A stretch of 64,000 nucleotides of DNA from Streptococcus suis (GTDB lineage: Bacteria; Bacillota; Bacilli; Lactobacillales; Streptococcaceae), in the NCBI GenBank assembly GCA_022354845.1, contig CP031970.1, positions 992,001 to 1,056,000 on the forward strand, written 5' to 3'. The notes under the pieces were generated by a model, which saw only the letters and a program-made list of their open reading frames with translations, ran no database searches and was not told where the DNA came from. The position numbers and the translations under genes are program-made. Below are positions 62,932-64,000 of this stretch, one piece after another. How positions within the stretch are numbered: position 1 is the stretch's first letter; every line of letters begins with the position of its first letter.

Positions 62932-63067
62932 GATCGGTAAACTTCAATCTATAGCTAGGTTCCAATACACCATCTATTTTGAGGAAAAACAGTTTGATGA
63001 AATAAATATATACATGATTATGTTATCAAACTTCTTCGTAACATAATTGATATCATCTAAATCCTAC

Positions 63068-63208
63068 TTAATACCAACCTAAAAAATCGTGAAGAAAAGA
63101 TTCAAATGCTGGGATGAGTTTAATAGCAATAAATACTAGAATAACTACAAATCCAATAGTAAGAGCCAACTTTGTAACAGATGACGTTTTTTTAATCCAT
63201 CCAAGCAT
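63068..63208 (-). CDS. 46-aa single-helix membrane peptide
   Basis: Start at the ATG at 63208 with GGAGG eight bases before it; the longer frame to 63253 is antisense-free but lacks a ribosome site. MLGWIKKTSSVTKLALTIGF, then VVILVFIAIKLIPAFESFLH, then DFLGWY: one membrane helix (about 13-33). Its start overlaps the end of parC by 17 bases, so it is translated from the parC transcript. Role unknown. A short-protein prediction, but the ribosome site is strong. Confidence 0.65.
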   Translation of the reverse strand: MLGWIKKTSSVTKLALTIGFVVILVFIAIKLIPAFESFLHDFLGWY

Positions 63209-64000
63209 GGAATACCTCCTCATTAGAAATAGTATCCGAAATGAAACTACCATTGCTAGTCCTTTCAGAGAAACTTAGCTGAGTCACATCTACATCATAA
63301 CTTTTGCCTGTATTAGACAGGACATGGAGCACTTGCCCATTAGTTTGTTCCTCAACCTGACTCGTAAACAAATCAAAATCCCCCTGAACTGTCAAGACTG
63401 GTCCTGCCAAAAAGACACGGTGAGGTTTAGCCTTGAGTTCGCGAAGCACCTGTAAACCACGCTTGGCACGACTGGTCACAGGGATTTCCTCCGTCGCCAT
63501 CCGCTTCAAGCTACCACGATGGGTCAGAAGATAGATTGAGCTGGTATTACTGATGAAAGCCGCAACCACCACATCGTCATCCTTGAGGTTGACCGCCTTG
63601 ACACCAGCTGCCTTAGCACCGATGACTGGCACTTCTTCGATGTTAAATCGCAGAGCGTAGCCCTTCTCAGTGATGAGCATAATGTCGTCCAAAACTACAG
63701 GTGATACAGTAACAACCACATCTTCATCATCTTTGAGTTTGGCATACTTGGTTGACTTAGACTTGTAAGTCCGCCATGGAGCAAACTCCTTCCGCTCTAC
63801 ACGTTTAATTTGGCCAAATTTAGTCACCGCGAAATAAGTTCCCTCATCAAAATTCTCAACCAATTCAGCAAAGATAACCTCTTCATTGGTATCAAAATTC
63901 ATCAAGGTCTGACTCAGGTGTTCACCAATGTCCTTCCAACGAATATCTGTCAACTCATGAACAGGTCGGTAGATGACATTTCCAAGATTAGTAAAGAGCA
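63192..64000 (-). CDS. parC: DNA topoisomerase IV subunit A, C-terminal part (5' end beyond the window)
   Basis: About 269 codons of the C-terminal beta-pinwheel domain; the frame is open to the window end, so the gene continues beyond 64000. Recognisable blades: ATKFGQIKRVERKEFAPWRT, VLITEKGYALRFN-type (MLITEKGYALRFNIEEVPVI), FISNTSSIYLLTHRGSLKRM, VTSRAKRGLQVLREL. Topoisomerase IV unlinks daughter chromosomes. The DNA-cleaving Tyr and the quinolone-resistance region are not in the window. ilvE downstream supports parC over gyrA. Confidence 0.93.
   Translation of the reverse strand, partial: LFTNLGNVIYRPVHELTDIRWKDIGEHLSQTLMNFDTNEEVIFAELVENFDEGTYFAVTKFGQIKRVERKEFAPWRTYKSKSTKYAKLKDDEDVVVTVSPVVLDDIMLITEKGYALRFNIEEVPVIGAKAAGVKAVNLKDDDVVVAAFISNTSSIYLLTHRGSLKRMATEEIPVTSRAKRGLQVLRELKAKPHRVFLAGPVLTVQGDFDLFTSQVEEQTNGQVLHVLSNTGKSYDVDVTQLSFSERTSNGSFISDTISNEEVFHAWMD

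Overview
The window reads as a chromosomal segment of a Streptococcus, most probably Streptococcus suis. Supporting this are the ylxM-ffh-amylase-satD block, a XerS recombinase beside a streptococcal dif-like site, a CpsY/MtaR-type LysR regulator, a glgC-D-A-B glycogen operon, an LPNTG-anchored 5'-nucleotidase and ilvE next to parC. The species call is an inference. The chromosomal part is low-GC and compact.

Region 1 (1-13287) is the right-hand part of an integrative conjugative element of the Tn916/Tn5801 superfamily. It runs from the end of the orf14 peptidoglycan hydrolase through orf13, the tetracycline resistance region, orf6, orf9, orf7 and orf8 to a DUF3173-type excisionase and a tyrosine integrase. 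The integrase lies tail to tail with guaA, and the element ends at the 3' end of guaA, which is the Tn5801 target. The resistance region is unusual. A 2.09-kb direct repeat, each copy carrying the tet(M) promoter, leader and tet(M), flanks tetA(P), a truncated tetB(P), an IS91-family element and the tail of an IS30-family transposase. The left tet(M) has lost its C-terminus; the right one is complete.

Region 2 (13276-23052) is the chromosomal core leading to the replication terminus: guaA, a GntR regulator, ylxM-ffh, a cytoplasmic alpha-amylase, a satD/DUF3307 pair behind a striking triple operator, decayed glycosyltransferase and EAL-domain relics, then a dif-like site and xerS. Gene orientation changes from mainly plus to mainly minus at this point, as expected at a terminus.

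Region 3 (23053-41592) holds a phosphohexomutase, then a Bce-type antimicrobial-peptide sensing and detoxification locus (small ORF, lipoprotein, BceA-like ATPase, BceB-like permease, BceR/BceS-like two-component system) with a RelBE-type toxin-antitoxin pair set inside it. Next come an esterase/esterase/ATP-grasp operon of unknown role, an AlkZ-like glycosylase, an AraC/GyrI regulator, trmFO, two adjacent frameshifted pseudogenes, a YkgJ-type cysteine cluster protein, a Maf pyrophosphatase and the surface 5'-nucleotidase.

Region 4 (41930-49541) is pyrimidine biosynthesis and uracil-DNA repair: pyrC, ung, a glycosyltransferase, pyrE, a small gene, pyrF, pyrD and pyrK. Two transcription units each start with a PyrR-type RNA attenuator. 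A divergent LysR regulator follows. Region 5 (49542-55303) is the glycogen operon under probable CcpA control. Region 6 (55304-64000) contains two orphan amino-acid-binding lipoproteins, a threonine-aldolase-like enzyme, tRNA-Arg, rpsA, tRNA-Gln, a repeat-rich spacer, tRNA-Tyr, a DUF2969 protein, ilvE, a beta-propeller-like membrane-anchored protein, a one-helix peptide and the 3' part of parC.

No CRISPR array and no clearly new multi-gene defence system was seen. The strongest candidates for a second look are the rearranged tetracycline island, the three 18-bp palindromes spaced exactly 28 bp apart over the satD promoter, the toxin-antitoxin module inside the Bce locus, and the esterase/ATP-grasp operon.
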